This document shows, in pieces, positions 34,087 through 43,053 of a stretch of 44,618 nucleotides of DNA. Under the pieces are notes generated by a model that made no database searches, was not told where the DNA came from, and saw nothing but the letters and a program-made list of their open reading frames with translations. Within the stretch, counting starts at the first letter, position 1. The number at the start of each line of letters is the position of its first letter. The position numbers and the translations under genes are program-made. Source of the stretch: Arcobacteraceae bacterium (GTDB lineage Bacteria; Campylobacterota; Campylobacteria; Campylobacterales; Arcobacteraceae); contig JAQUAG010000019.1 of the NCBI GenBank assembly GCA_028687375.1, positions 1 to 44,618 on the forward strand. Reading direction: 5' to 3'.

Positions 34087-36693
34087 ATGCTAGCTATTTT
34101 AGGAAAATTATTCGGTACAAAAAACGATAAAGAGATTAAAAAATATCAAAAAAGAGTTGAAGCTATAAATGCACTAGAATCAAAATATAGTGCCATGAGT
34201 GATGAAGAGATCCAAACGAGTATCGATGAAATTAAAGAAAAACTACAAATGGAGAGCACTACAACAAATGAAGTTTTAAATGATGTTTTTGCTATCACAA
34301 GAGAGGCTAGTAAAAGAGTCCTTGGGATGAGACACTATGATGTACAGCTCATTGGTGGACTAGTTCTTAATGATGGAAGAATTGCAGAGATGAAAACTGG
34401 TGAGGGGAAAACGCTTGTTGCTACTTTACCTGTTATTTTAAATGCTCTTAGTGGAAAAGGTGTTCATGTTGTAACTGTAAATGATTACCTAGCAAGCAGG
34501 GATGCAAAAGAGTTGGAAAAACTTTATAACTTTTTGGGACTTAGCGTTGGAATTGTGACAAATGCCCTCAAAAATGATATGGAGAGAAAAGAACAATATG
34601 GTTGTGATATCACTTATGGTACAAACAATGAGTATGGATTTGATTATCTAAGAGACAATATGGTTTATGATGTAAATGAGAAAGTTCAAAGAGGACATCA
34701 CTATGTTATCGTTGATGAAATAGATTCTATTTTGATTGATGAAGCGAGAACTCCACTTATCATTAGTGGTCCAACAAAACGAAAAGCAAGTGATTATGTA
34801 AAATCAAACGAAATAGCTTTAGTTTTAGAAAAAGGTGAAAAAATTGAGCCTAAAAGACCAGATGAACAACCAGTTATCACTGGTGATTTTTATGTAGATG
34901 AAAAAAATAAAGTTATTATGATAAATGATAGTGGAATCACAAAAGCTGAAGAGATGTATGGTGTTGAAAATATGTATGCTTTGGACAATGCAGGGCTTTC
35001 ACATCAACTTGATCAAGCTTTAAAAGCAAATTATATTTTCCAAAAAGATGTTGATTATGTAGTACAAAATAATGAAGTTATCATCGTTGATGAGTTTACT
35101 GGAAGACTAAGTGAAGGGAGAAGATTTAGTGATGGATTGCATCAAGCTCTTGAAGCAAAAGAAGGTGTAAAAATCCAAGATGAATCACAAACTTTAGCTG
35201 ATATCACTTTTCAAAATTATTTTAGAATGTATACAACACTGGCAGGTATGACAGGAACTGCGCAAACTGAAGCTACTGAATTTGCAGAGATTTATAACCT
35301 TGATGTTGTAAGTATCCCTACAAATGTACCTGTGCAAAGAGTTGATAAAAATGATTTAATTTTCAAAAGTGAAAGGGAAAAATTTGATGCAATTTGCTTA
35401 AAAATCAAAGAGTATAGTGATAGAGGGCAACCTGTTCTTGTTGGAACTACTTCGATTGAAAAGAGTGAATATCTTCATAATCTTTTAAAAGAGAAAAAAA
35501 TAGCTCACACTGTTTTAAATGCAAAACAACACGAGAAAGAGGGAAAAATCGTAGAAAATGCTGGTATTAAAGGAGCTGTTACAATTGCTACAAATATGGC
35601 TGGTAGAGGAGTTGATATTAAACTTCCAAAAGAATGTTTAGAACTTGGTGGTTTGGCAATTATTGCAACTGAAAGACACGAAAGTAGAAGGATTGATAAT
35701 CAGCTTAGAGGACGAAGTGGACGACAAGGGGATATTGGTGAATCACAATTTTATCTAAGCCTTGAAGATAATCTTTTACGAATATTTGGAAGTGATAAGA
35801 TTGCAAATATTATGACAAGACTTGGTATTGAAGAGGGTGAACATATAGAATCTGGTATGGTTACAAGAGCTGTAGAAAATGCTCAAAAAAAAGTTGAATC
35901 TATGCACTTTGAAAGTAGAAAACATCTTTTAGAGTATGATGATGTAGCCAATGAGCAAAGAAAAGTTATCTATAAATTTAGAAATGATTTGTTAAGTAAA
36001 GAGTATGACATTGACTCAAAAATCAAAGAAAATATCGCTGAATATGTAACAAATCTTATGCAACATGCAGAGTTTTTAAGTACATCGGCGATGATGGATG
36101 ATTTTAACTATGAGCATATTGTTTTAAAATTGCAAGAGGAACTTGGTGTTCATATCACAAAAGAGGAGATCAGTGATAATGATAAACAGCTTGTGAGTCA
36201 AAAACTTTTAGCACTTGTTCAGTCAAAATATGATGAAAAAATGTCAATGGCGGCAGATGAACAAAGACAAGAGATAGAAAAAATCCTTTATCTTCAAATC
36301 CTTGATAGTTCTTGGAGAGACCATCTTTATACGATGGATACACTTAAAACTGGTATCGGACTTAGAGGATACAATCAAAAAGACCCACTTGTTGAGTATA
36401 AAAAAGAGAGCTACAATATGTTTATTGAGCTTATTGCTTCTATTAAATTAGAGATTGTTAAAATTTTATTTACAGTAAGACTCAGAGATGAAGAGGCTGA
36501 AAGAAGAGAAATTGAAGCTTTAAAAGCAAAAATGGAACAATCAAACGAAGCACTTTTTACAAATAAAGAGGAGCAAGCTGAGGTTGTAGCAAAAAAAATA
36601 GCGAGAAATGAAGCTTGCCCTTGTGGAAGTGGAAAAAAATACAAACAATGCTGTGGTGTAAGTGGTCCTAAAAAAGGTCTTTTAGCGAAATAA
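34087..36693 (+). CDS. secA: Preprotein translocase ATPase SecA
   Basis: SecA drives preproteins through SecYEG with ATP at the inner membrane. The 868-residue protein has every domain: Walker A MKTGEGKT in the first nucleotide-binding fold, [16 protein letters not shown], the DEAD-like [20 protein letters not shown], the preprotein-crosslinking region, [12 protein letters not shown] and [11 protein letters not shown] of the second fold, [21 protein letters not shown] of the scaffold, and a C-terminal zinc site [14 protein letters not shown] that binds SecB or ribosomes. It stands alone between lolA and the cbpA control region. Confidence 0.98.
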   Translation: MLAILGKLFGTKNDKEIKKYQKRVEAINALESKYSAMSDEEIQTSIDEIKEKLQMESTTTNEVLNDVFAITREASKRVLGMRHYDVQLIGGLVLNDGRIAEMKTGEGKTLVATLPVILNALSGKGVHVVTVNDYLASRDAKELEKLYNFLGLSVGIVTNALKNDMERKEQYGCDITYGTNNEYGFDYLRDNMVYDVNEKVQRGHHYVIVDEIDSILIDEARTPLIISGPTKRKASDYVKSNEIALVLEKGEKIEPKRPDEQPVITGDFYVDEKNKVIMINDSGITKAEEMYGVENMYALDNAGLSHQLDQALKANYIFQKDVDYVVQNNEVIIVDEFTGRLSEGRRFSDGLHQALEAKEGVKIQDESQTLADITFQNYFRMYTTLAGMTGTAQTEATEFAEIYNLDVVSIPTNVPVQRVDKNDLIFKSEREKFDAICLKIKEYSDRGQPVLVGTTSIEKSEYLHNLLKEKKIAHTVLNAKQHEKEGKIVENAGIKGAVTIATNMAGRGVDIKLPKECLELGGLAIIATERHESRRIDNQLRGRSGRQGDIGESQFYLSLEDNLLRIFGSDKIANIMTRLGIEEGEHIESGMVTRAVENAQKKVESMHFESRKHLLEYDDVANEQRKVIYKFRNDLLSKEYDIDSKIKENIAEYVTNLMQHAEFLSTSAMMDDFNYEHIVLKLQEELGVHITKEEISDNDKQLVSQKLLALVQSKYDEKMSMAADEQRQEIEKILYLQILDSSWRDHLYTMDTLKTGIGLRGYNQKDPLVEYKKESYNMFIELIASIKLEIVKILFTVRLRDEEAERREIEALKAKMEQSNEALFTNKEEQAEVVAKKIARNEACPCGSGKKYKQCCGVSGPKKGLLAK

Positions 36694-36705
36694 GAGAATT
36701 AACAA

Positions 36706-36732
36706 TTAGCACTCTGTATTGACAAGTGCTAA
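36706..36732 (+). promoter_or_regulatory. CIRCE element (HrcA operator) upstream of cbpA
   Basis: TTAGCACTC, 9 bases, then AAGTGCTAA matches the consensus TTAGCACTC-N9-GAGTGCTAA at 17 of 18 positions. HrcA binds CIRCE to repress chaperone genes until heat shock. The site begins 13 bases after the secA stop and 141 bases before the J-domain protein start. hrcA itself is not in this window. Confidence 0.87.
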
Positions 36733-36747
36733 TATATCAAGTATAAT
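36719..36747 (+). promoter_or_regulatory. Consensus sigma70 promoter overlapping CIRCE (cbpA-prmC operon)
   Basis: TTGACA (36719-36724), exactly 17 bases, and TATAAT (36742-36747) form a perfect sigma70 promoter. The -35 box lies inside the CIRCE spacer and touches its right arm, so bound HrcA would block RNA polymerase. The expected transcript start is near 36754, giving a leader of about 119 bases. Confidence 0.75.
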
Positions 36748-36750
36748 TTC

Positions 36751-36785
36751 AAAAGTTGGTGGGTATTCCATCAACTTTTTATAAT
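36751..36785 (+). terminator. Hairpin with T-rich tail (secA terminator or 5' leader stem)
   Basis: AAAAGTTGGTGG (36751-36762) pairs with CCATCAACTTTT (36768-36779) through 12 positions, one a G-T wobble, around a GTATT loop; TTATAAT follows. It fits an intrinsic terminator for secA transcripts. The predicted start of the cbpA transcript falls within its left arm. The rest of the 179-base gap (36786-36872) holds only leader sequence and the cbpA ribosome binding site AAAGGA. Confidence 0.55.
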
Positions 36786-36872
36786 TTATAGAGATTTTAA
36801 TTAAAAGAAAAAAGATAATTATGGGACACATTGCTTTAGCAATTTGGAACATACCAAGAAAGGATAATAATA

Positions 36873-37751
36873 ATGGCAAAAAGTTTATACGAAACACTCG
36901 GTGTTAGTGAAAGTGCAACACAAGCTGAGATCAAAAAAGCATACAGAAGTTTAGCGAAAAAATACCATCCAGATATCAATAAAACTCCAGAAGCTGAGGA
37001 GAAATTTAAAGAGATAAACGGTGCTTATGAAGTGCTTGGTGATGAGGAGAAAAAAGCTCAGTATGACCAATATGGGGATAGTATGTTTGGTGGACAAAAT
37101 TTCCACGATTTTGCACGAGGTCAAGGAAGTGGTGTTGATATCAATGATATTTTACGAAATATGTTTGGTGGCGGAAGAGGAGGATTCTCTAGTGGAGGAT
37201 TTGGAGGCGCTGGTTTTGGAGGAGGATTTGGCGGTGGATATGAGCCAGATTTGGATATCGAAGCGAGTTTAACGGTTGATTTTAAAACGGCAGTGGTTGG
37301 TGGGAAAAAAAGTATCACTTTAAATGGTGAAAGTTTTGATATTAAAATACCACAAGGGATTGCAAACGGTCAAAAAATAAGAGCCAAAGAGAAAGGGAAA
37401 AGAGCGCAAGGATATCCAAGGGGAGATTTGATTCTTACAATTAATGTAACTGAAGATGATAATTATAAAAGAGAAGGGGATGACCTGTACCTAAAAGTTG
37501 ATGTTCCTCTTTATGCTGCATTGTTTGGTAGTAAAGTTGAAGTGGAAACACTTTATAAAACAGTAACATTAAAAATCCCAGAAAATACAAAACAAAATCA
37601 AAAAATGAGACTAAAAGATTTGGGTGTTTTAAATCGAAAAACAAAAGAGATGGGAAGTTTATATGTGACTATCAATGTGGTTTTACCAAAACTAGATACT
37701 CTTCCAAGTGATTTAGTTGACCTTATGAGAGAAAAATTACCTCAAAACTAA
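36873..37751 (+). CDS. cbpA: DnaJ-like co-chaperone CbpA
   Basis: CbpA-type proteins stimulate DnaK ATPase and deliver clients. The 292-residue protein has an N-terminal J domain (1-70) with HPD at residues 32-34 in [18 protein letters not shown] glycine/phenylalanine-rich linker follows (about 70-125: [20 protein letters not shown]), then the two C-terminal substrate-binding domains ([19 protein letters not shown] onward). The cysteine-rich zinc domain of true DnaJ is absent, which defines the CbpA class. The CIRCE promoter upstream predicts heat-shock control by HrcA. The stop shares a base with the prmC ATG (TAATG). In Helicobacter the homologous gene is tied to hspR; no hspR is found here. 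Confidence 0.93.
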   Translation: MAKSLYETLGVSESATQAEIKKAYRSLAKKYHPDINKTPEAEEKFKEINGAYEVLGDEEKKAQYDQYGDSMFGGQNFHDFARGQGSGVDINDILRNMFGGGRGGFSSGGFGGAGFGGGFGGGYEPDLDIEASLTVDFKTAVVGGKKSITLNGESFDIKIPQGIANGQKIRAKEKGKRAQGYPRGDLILTINVTEDDNYKREGDDLYLKVDVPLYAALFGSKVEVETLYKTVTLKIPENTKQNQKMRLKDLGVLNRKTKEMGSLYVTINVVLPKLDTLPSDLVDLMREKLPQN

Positions 37752-38587
37752 TGACTTATGAACAAATAATTAAAAAGTATGCTCCACTTTTAAGAGAAGT
37801 TACACATATTCCAAGCAAGGAAGTGGAGATACTACTCCTTTTCCTTTTGGAAAAGAATCCAATTTGGCTCCATCTAAACTACAAAAATGAGTGTAGTTGT
37901 GAAGAAGCTTTAGCAAAACTTGTCAAAAAAAGAGCTACAGATTTTCCAATAGAGTATTTAACCAATCGTGCTAGTTTTTATGGTGAAAGTTTTATAGTTA
38001 AAGAAAATGTCTTAATTCCTAGACCTGAAACAGAGATTTTAGTTGAGAAAGCAGAATCTGTTTTAAAAGAGATAGAAAATCCAAAAGTTCTTGAGATTGG
38101 TGTAGGAAGTGGGATAATCTCTGTGATGTTAGCTACACTTATCCCAAATATCAAAATTATGGCAGTAGATATTAATGATGATGCCCTAAATTTAGCTACA
38201 CTAAATGCAAAAAAATTTGGTGTAGAAGATAAGATAACATTTTTAAAAAGTGATTTATTTGAAAATATTGCAGATGAACAATTTGATATGTGTATCTCAA
38301 ATCCTCCTTATATAAAAAATGATTTTAAGTTGCCTAAAAATGTAACTTATGAGCCTAAAAATGCCCTTTTTGGTGGAGTTGAGGGGGATGAGTTACTTAA
38401 AAAAATTGTTGATGATACAGTGGAGAGAAAAATTAAATATTTGTACTGCGAGATGGGATTTGACCAAAAAGTAAGATTAGAAAGATATATCAAAGAATAT
38501 AAACCAAAAAGCTGTGAGTTTTATAAAGATTATGAGAAACTTGATCGTGGTTTTTGTGTAGAGTTTAATATAAGCAAAGTGGAGTAA
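37751..38587 (+). CDS. prmC: Release factor glutamine methyltransferase
   Basis: PrmC methylates the glutamine of the GGQ loop in release factors RF1 and RF2, which speeds peptide release. The 278-residue protein has the N-terminal helical domain, IEYLTNRASFYGESFIV and VLIPRPETEILVE. The SAM-binding loop is VLEIGVGSGIISVMLA, and the catalytic SNPPYIK has NPPY at 184-187. It starts on the last base of the cbpA stop and so may be heat-induced with it. An MlaF-like ATPase gene follows after 4 bases. Confidence 0.95.
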   Translation: MTYEQIIKKYAPLLREVTHIPSKEVEILLLFLLEKNPIWLHLNYKNECSCEEALAKLVKKRATDFPIEYLTNRASFYGESFIVKENVLIPRPETEILVEKAESVLKEIENPKVLEIGVGSGIISVMLATLIPNIKIMAVDINDDALNLATLNAKKFGVEDKITFLKSDLFENIADEQFDMCISNPPYIKNDFKLPKNVTYEPKNALFGGVEGDELLKKIVDDTVERKIKYLYCEMGFDQKVRLERYIKEYKPKSCEFYKDYEKLDRGFCVEFNISKVE

Positions 38588-38591
38588 TAGA

Positions 38592-39350
38592 GTGAGTGAT
38601 AGTATCATAAAACTAAGAAATCTTAAAAAAGTTTTTGGAACAAAAGAGATACTAAAAGATGTTAATCTTGATATTAAAACTGGCAAATGTACTGCTATTT
38701 TTGGTCTTTCAGGTGGTGGAAAATCAACTATCATCAAACATATTGTTGGACTTTTAAAACCTACAGATGGTGAGATACTTTATAATGATATTGATATTGG
38801 AAAATTAGAGGAAAAAGAGCTTCGAGAGGTGCGAAAAGATATCGGATTTTTGTTTCAAAGTGGAGCTTTATTTGATAGTATGAATGTTTTTGAAAATGTT
38901 GCATTTCCCCTTAGAGAACATACAAAGTTGGATGAAAAAACGATACAACAAGAGGTAATGGATAAACTTACGATTGTTGGACTTGATGCTTCAAGGGTAG
39001 CATTTCTGAATCCTGATGAACTAAGTGGTGGGATGAGAAAAAGGGTTGGACTTGCACGTACTATCATCTTAAATCCTAAAGTTTTACTTTATGACGAACC
39101 AACAAGTGGGCTTGACCCAATTACAAGTGATGTTATCTCTCAAATGATTATAAATCTTCAAAAAGAGACACATACAACATCTATTTTAATAAGTCATGAT
39201 ATAAATGAAACTTTCAAAACAGCAGATTATTTTGCGATGTTGTATGAGGGAGTTATTGTTGAGTATGGAGATTTGGAACATTTTAAAAACTCAAAACTTG
39301 AAATTGTACAAAAATTCCTTAATGGTGATAGCTCTGGAGTGTTTAATTGA
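38592..39350 (+). CDS. mlaF: ABC transporter ATPase, MlaF-like (phospholipid/retrograde lipid transport)
   Basis: The 252-residue ATPase has Walker A GLSGGGKST, a Q-loop in FLFQSGALFDSMNVFENVAFPLREH, signature LSGGMRKRVGLAR, Walker B VLLYDEPTSGLDP and the switch histidine ISHDINE. The QSGALFDSMTV-type Q-loop and PLREHT are diagnostic of the MlaF/Ttg2A group. Its partners MlaE (permease) and MlaD (MCE protein) keep outer-membrane lipid asymmetry. Those genes are not adjacent. In Campylobacter the related ATPase is known as IamA; the match is from memory. The start is GTG with GGAG upstream, and the stop overlaps the next gene by 4 bases (TTGA). Confidence 0.85.
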   Translation: MSDSIIKLRNLKKVFGTKEILKDVNLDIKTGKCTAIFGLSGGGKSTIIKHIVGLLKPTDGEILYNDIDIGKLEEKELREVRKDIGFLFQSGALFDSMNVFENVAFPLREHTKLDEKTIQQEVMDKLTIVGLDASRVAFLNPDELSGGMRKRVGLARTIILNPKVLLYDEPTSGLDPITSDVISQMIINLQKETHTTSILISHDINETFKTADYFAMLYEGVIVEYGDLEHFKNSKLEIVQKFLNGDSSGVFN

Positions 39351-40069
39351 CACTTCTTTATCAACCACAAGATGGGTATTGTTATAATAGTGATACTTTA
39401 GCCCTTTTTAATTTCATCAAAGAAAATCTTAAAATTTTTAAAAATAATCAGGGGGAACTTCTTGATATTGGAAGTGGAAGTGGAATTTTAGGGATTTTAT
39501 TGGCTAAAAACTATCCGAAGTTACAACTTAACTGTGCTGAAATTCAAGAAGAGTTTATTTTTTTAACGAAAAAAAATACTCAAACAAATAAGATAGAAGC
39601 AACGATTTTTGAAGGAAATTTTGAAACTATTGAGTTTGGTAAGTTATTTGATATGGTCGTTTCAAATCCCCCATTTTATCCCTCTTCTGTAATTCAAAGT
39701 GACAATAAAAACCTAAAAAAAGCACGATACAACGATAGTTTGCCACTTGAAGTTTTGATAGAAAAATCTTCAAAATTATTAAAAGAAAATGGAAAGTTTT
39801 TCTTTTGTTATGATGTTAAGCTTCTTGATGATATTATCTTTTTTTGTAAAAAGTATAAGATTAACATTGAATCTTTACAGTTTTTACATCCTAAAATTGA
39901 TAGGAAAAGTAGCTTGGTTATGGTTTATGGGCGAAGAAATTCTAAATCATTATTAACAATTTTACCCCCACTTATTATGTTTGATGGTGAAAAATTTACA
40001 CAAGAGATGGAAGAGATTTATAAGATGTGCAATACCTATAGTATAAAAGTGGATACAAAACAGTTATGA
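39347..40069 (+). CDS. N6-adenine-type methyltransferase, TrmN6/YfiC-like
   Basis: The 240-residue protein carries the SAM motif LLDIGSGSGILGILLAKNYP and the N6-methyltransferase motif VVSNPPFYPSS (NPPFY). It begins with the YQPQDGYCYNSDTLALFNFI substrate-side sequence typical of TrmN6, which methylates A37 of tRNA1-Val. The length fits (E. coli 245). A TTG start overlaps the upstream ATPase stop. Specificity within this methyltransferase group is hard to assign, so another RNA or protein target is possible. Confidence 0.8.
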   Translation: MTLLYQPQDGYCYNSDTLALFNFIKENLKIFKNNQGELLDIGSGSGILGILLAKNYPKLQLNCAEIQEEFIFLTKKNTQTNKIEATIFEGNFETIEFGKLFDMVVSNPPFYPSSVIQSDNKNLKKARYNDSLPLEVLIEKSSKLLKENGKFFFCYDVKLLDDIIFFCKKYKINIESLQFLHPKIDRKSSLVMVYGRRNSKSLLTILPPLIMFDGEKFTQEMEEIYKMCNTYSIKVDTKQL

Positions 40070-40440
40070 TTTTAGAACATAAAGATTTCCCATATAAATT
40101 TGATGCAACTGTATGTAGCACTTGTGCTGGAAATTGTTGTATTGGAGAGAGTGGAGTTATTTGGATAACAATAGATGAGATTGAAAAATTAGCTACCCAC
40201 CTTAATATTTCTGTTAAAGAGGTATTTGATAACTATTTAATAAAATATGATTATAAATTTTCTATCAAAGAGAAAAAATTAGATGAAAATAATTACGCTT
40301 GCATATTTTTCGATTTAACAAAAAAACAATGTTCAATCTACGAAGCAAGACCATCTCAATGTAGAACTTTCCCTTTTTGGGATCATTTTAAAAATAATAT
40401 AGAAGAGGTAAAACAAGAATGTCCAGCTATACTAGAATAA
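40066..40440 (+). CDS. YkgJ family zinc/iron-chelating cysteine cluster protein
   Basis: The 124-residue protein has the cluster CSTCAGNCCIGESG near the start, then CIFFDLTKKQCSIYEARPSQCRTFPFW, matching the CxxCxxxCC plus C-x-IYExRPxxCRxFPFW pattern of the YkgJ (UPF0153) family. Its cysteines probably bind a metal; the function is not settled. It overlaps the methyltransferase stop by 4 bases and the following TPR gene by 22. Confidence 0.9.
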   Translation: MILEHKDFPYKFDATVCSTCAGNCCIGESGVIWITIDEIEKLATHLNISVKEVFDNYLIKYDYKFSIKEKKLDENNYACIFFDLTKKQCSIYEARPSQCRTFPFWDHFKNNIEEVKQECPAILE

Positions 40441-41693
40441 TTTTTTCACTGTATTTTATCTCTATGACCCATCTTTTAGGAGATATTCTAAGTACAACAA
40501 AAGAGGATGTTTTCACCCTTGTTGGACTTGATAGGGAACTTAATAGTGACTTTGCAAGTAGTGCTATTATATATGAGAAGTTATTTGAAGAGACAAAAGA
40601 TAGTGATTACCTAAAAAAAGCTATAGAGTCATATTTTGCAAATAAAGATTTTACTAAAGTAGTGACTCTTTCAAAAGATAATTTTGAGAAGTTTTCAGAT
40701 ATAAAAGAATATTTGATGTATAAATATCTCCTTTCAACTGTCATTCTTAAAAAATATGATGAAGCTTTGGTTATTGCAAAAGAGTTAGAAAAATATCAAT
40801 CACCACAAAATAGTGGACTTCTTGGAGATTTGTATTATATTGTAGGTCAATATGATAAAAGTTTAGAAAATTATGAATTTGGGTATAAAGCACTTGGAAC
40901 GCCAAATCTTGTTTTAGCAATTGCTAATTTACTTCATACAAAATTGAATAATACATCTCAAGCAATTGATTATCTTAAATCTTACGGCGAAGCTCATGGT
41001 TGTGATAAAAAAGTATGTTTAAAGTTGCTTGAATACTATCAAGTACAAAATAATCTTGATGGTATGGTATCTGTTATGGAGACGATGTATGCAGAACATA
41101 AGAAAGAGCATACGAAAGAAAAATTAGCAAAATTTGAGTTGATGTTGGGTGAACTATATTTACAACAAAATAAACAAAAAGGGATAGATTTTTTAGCTAA
41201 AACGGGAAATAATAATTTAGTTTTAGCCTCTTTGTATGAAAAAGATAAATTATATGATAAAGCCTTAGAACTTTTAGAAAAAACATATCAAATGACAGCA
41301 GATGATACTATTTTAGGTCGTATTGCTATGATTGATTTTACAATAGCAAAAGATAAAAAGCTTGTGATAAAAGATGTTTTAAATAAATTTGAATTAGCTT
41401 TAAAAGAGAAATCAAATCCTGAGTATGAAAATTTTTATGGCTATTTACTGATTGATTATGATTTGGATGTAAAAAAAGGGTTAGAGTTAGTTAAAAAAGC
41501 ATATGAAGCAAATCCACAAAATATTGCTTTTGAAGATTCTATTGCTTGGGGATATTTCAAAAATAATGAATGTACTTTGGCTTGGCAATATATGAGTGAA
41601 GTTGTACAAAAAGTGGGACTTGATGATGAAGAGATAAAACTTCACTATGATGAAATTAAAGAATGTATGGAAGGGAAAAAAGAAGAAAAATGA
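40419..41693 (+). CDS. Tetratricopeptide repeat protein, probably exported
   Basis: The 424-residue protein starts with a hydrophobic stretch ([15 protein letters not shown]) that looks like a signal peptide or anchor. The remainder is helical repeats of TPR type, for example [63 protein letters not shown] and [30 protein letters not shown] arrays mediate protein contacts, often in envelope assembly, but no partner is evident. It overlaps its neighbours on both sides. Similar YkgJ-TPR-trpC order occurs, as I recall, in Campylobacter jejuni. Confidence 0.85.
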   Translation: MSSYTRIIFSLYFISMTHLLGDILSTTKEDVFTLVGLDRELNSDFASSAIIYEKLFEETKDSDYLKKAIESYFANKDFTKVVTLSKDNFEKFSDIKEYLMYKYLLSTVILKKYDEALVIAKELEKYQSPQNSGLLGDLYYIVGQYDKSLENYEFGYKALGTPNLVLAIANLLHTKLNNTSQAIDYLKSYGEAHGCDKKVCLKLLEYYQVQNNLDGMVSVMETMYAEHKKEHTKEKLAKFELMLGELYLQQNKQKGIDFLAKTGNNNLVLASLYEKDKLYDKALELLEKTYQMTADDTILGRIAMIDFTIAKDKKLVIKDVLNKFELALKEKSNPEYENFYGYLLIDYDLDVKKGLELVKKAYEANPQNIAFEDSIAWGYFKNNECTLAWQYMSEVVQKVGLDDEEIKLHYDEIKECMEGKKEEK

Positions 41694-42478
41694 TACTTGA
41701 TGAGATAATAAAAAAAACAAGAGAAGATGTAGAAAAGAGAAAAGTTGATTATAGTATTGATTGGTTGGGGAGAAGTTTGGCTTACAATCCATATCCACCA
41801 AGAGATGTACGAAAGTTACTTACTTCTACAAAAGAGGAACCTATACGAATTATTGCTGAAGTTAAAAAAGCGAGTCCTAGTAAAGGGGTGATACGAGAAG
41901 ATTTTGACCCAATAGCTATTGCTATGGAATATAGTAAAAATGGAGCAAATTGTCTCTCAGTACTTACTGAACCACATTTTTTTCAAGGAAATCTAGAATA
42001 TCTTACAGGAATTAGAAGATATGTAAGTACACCACTTTTACGAAAAGATTTTATTATTGATGAGTATCAACTTCTTGAAGCTCTTGTGTATGGAGCTGAT
42101 TTTGTATTGCTAATTGCAAAAGCACTTAGTACAAAAGAGTTGCAATATCTTTACGATAGAGCTTTACAACTTGGACTTGATGTTTTAGTTGAAATTCATG
42201 ATAAGGAAGATTTGACAAAAGCTATGAAGTGTGGAGCACATATCATTGGGATAAATCATAGAAATCTTCAAACTTTTGAGATGGATATGGAACTTTGTGA
42301 TAAGCTTATCCCTATGATTCCAAATGGTAAAATCATAGTTGCTGAAAGTGGAGTGAATGATAGAGAAACAATTCTAAGATTAAGTTCAATTGGTGCAGAT
42401 GCTTTTCTTATTGGGGAGCATTTTATGCGACAAGATAACATTGGTGCTGAACTTCAAAAACTAAAATATGGAAAATAA
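41690..42478 (+). CDS. trpC: Indole-3-glycerol phosphate synthase
   Basis: TrpC closes the indole ring from carboxyphenylamino-deoxyribulose phosphate in tryptophan synthesis. From the ATG at 41690 the product is 262 residues ([18 protein letters not shown]), the normal N-terminus; an in-frame ATG at 41663 lies inside the TPR gene and adds nine family-foreign residues. Barrel signatures are [59 protein letters not shown] and VAESGV. It is separate from other trp genes and overlaps the TPR stop by 4 bases (ATGA). Confidence 0.96.
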   Translation: MILDEIIKKTREDVEKRKVDYSIDWLGRSLAYNPYPPRDVRKLLTSTKEEPIRIIAEVKKASPSKGVIREDFDPIAIAMEYSKNGANCLSVLTEPHFFQGNLEYLTGIRRYVSTPLLRKDFIIDEYQLLEALVYGADFVLLIAKALSTKELQYLYDRALQLGLDVLVEIHDKEDLTKAMKCGAHIIGINHRNLQTFEMDMELCDKLIPMIPNGKIIVAESGVNDRETILRLSSIGADAFLIGEHFMRQDNIGAELQKLKYGK

Positions 42479-42998
42479 TTTAGTCTCAATAGACGACCTT
42501 AAAAGCTTATATTTCAAAGATGAAAATAAGCTTTTTTCTCAAAAAATACAAAAACAAGATTTTCATATCAAATCAACGACAGAGATACTTTCAAATATTA
42601 CAAAAAATGGCTCATTTCAAAAAGTAAATGAAACCTATAAATTAGGGCTTATTCTTAAAAAAATTCTTTTGCAATCACATCTCAATTGGATAACTTATGT
42701 TTATTATAAAAACAAAAAATTGATAATTGGGACAAATAGTCATATTGGTCAAAGTGAGCTTAATATGCAAAAATACATTTTAGTAGAAAATTTAAAAAGG
42801 GTTGAAAGATATCAAGATATTGAGAGTGTAAGTATCTTTAGAGATGAAAATATCTCTAAGTCCAATCAAAAATGGGAAGATAAAACTTGCATAACCACTG
42901 AAAAAAGTTATGGAATATTTGATAATTATCTACAAGATGAAAAATTATACGAAATTATTGAAAGAATTAAGAAAAAAATAAAAAATGTTAAATCATAA
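42468..42998 (+). CDS. Conserved hypothetical protein, weak resemblance to DUF721/DciA-like proteins
   Basis: The function is not recognised. The 176-residue product is lysine-rich and has no signal peptide or membrane segment. The centre (about 65-115) reads [34 protein letters not shown] followed by [16 protein letters not shown], a strand-strand-helix pattern that recalls the C-terminal module of DUF721 proteins, some of which (DciA) load the replicative helicase. This likeness is weak. It overlaps trpC by 11 bases and ends the long operon that starts with cbpA. Confidence 0.7.
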   Translation: MENNLVSIDDLKSLYFKDENKLFSQKIQKQDFHIKSTTEILSNITKNGSFQKVNETYKLGLILKKILLQSHLNWITYVYYKNKKLIIGTNSHIGQSELNMQKYILVENLKRVERYQDIESVSIFRDENISKSNQKWEDKTCITTEKSYGIFDNYLQDEKLYEIIERIKKKIKNVKS

Positions 42999-43021
42999 TG
43001 ATTATTAAAGATTTTTTGAGC

Positions 43022-43027
43022 TAGAAT
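43022..43027 (+). promoter_or_regulatory. Possible -10 box for the chemotaxis receptor gene
   Basis: TAGAAT preceded by TTTTTTGAGC lies 26 bases before the ATG at 43054, with AGGAG as the ribosome binding site. Confidence 0.3.
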
Positions 43028-43053
43028 ATAGGAATAAAAAAATAGGAGTGAAG

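Noticed and set aside
36821-36872. Possible upstream open frame (ATGGGACACATTGC) in the cbpA leader
   Set aside because: It is out of frame with cbpA, lacks a ribosome binding site and would end inside the gene; attenuation is not supported.
36706-36897. Minus-strand open frame of 63 codons over the cbpA control region
   Set aside because: It runs through the CIRCE element, promoter and hairpin and has no family likeness; it is a chance frame.
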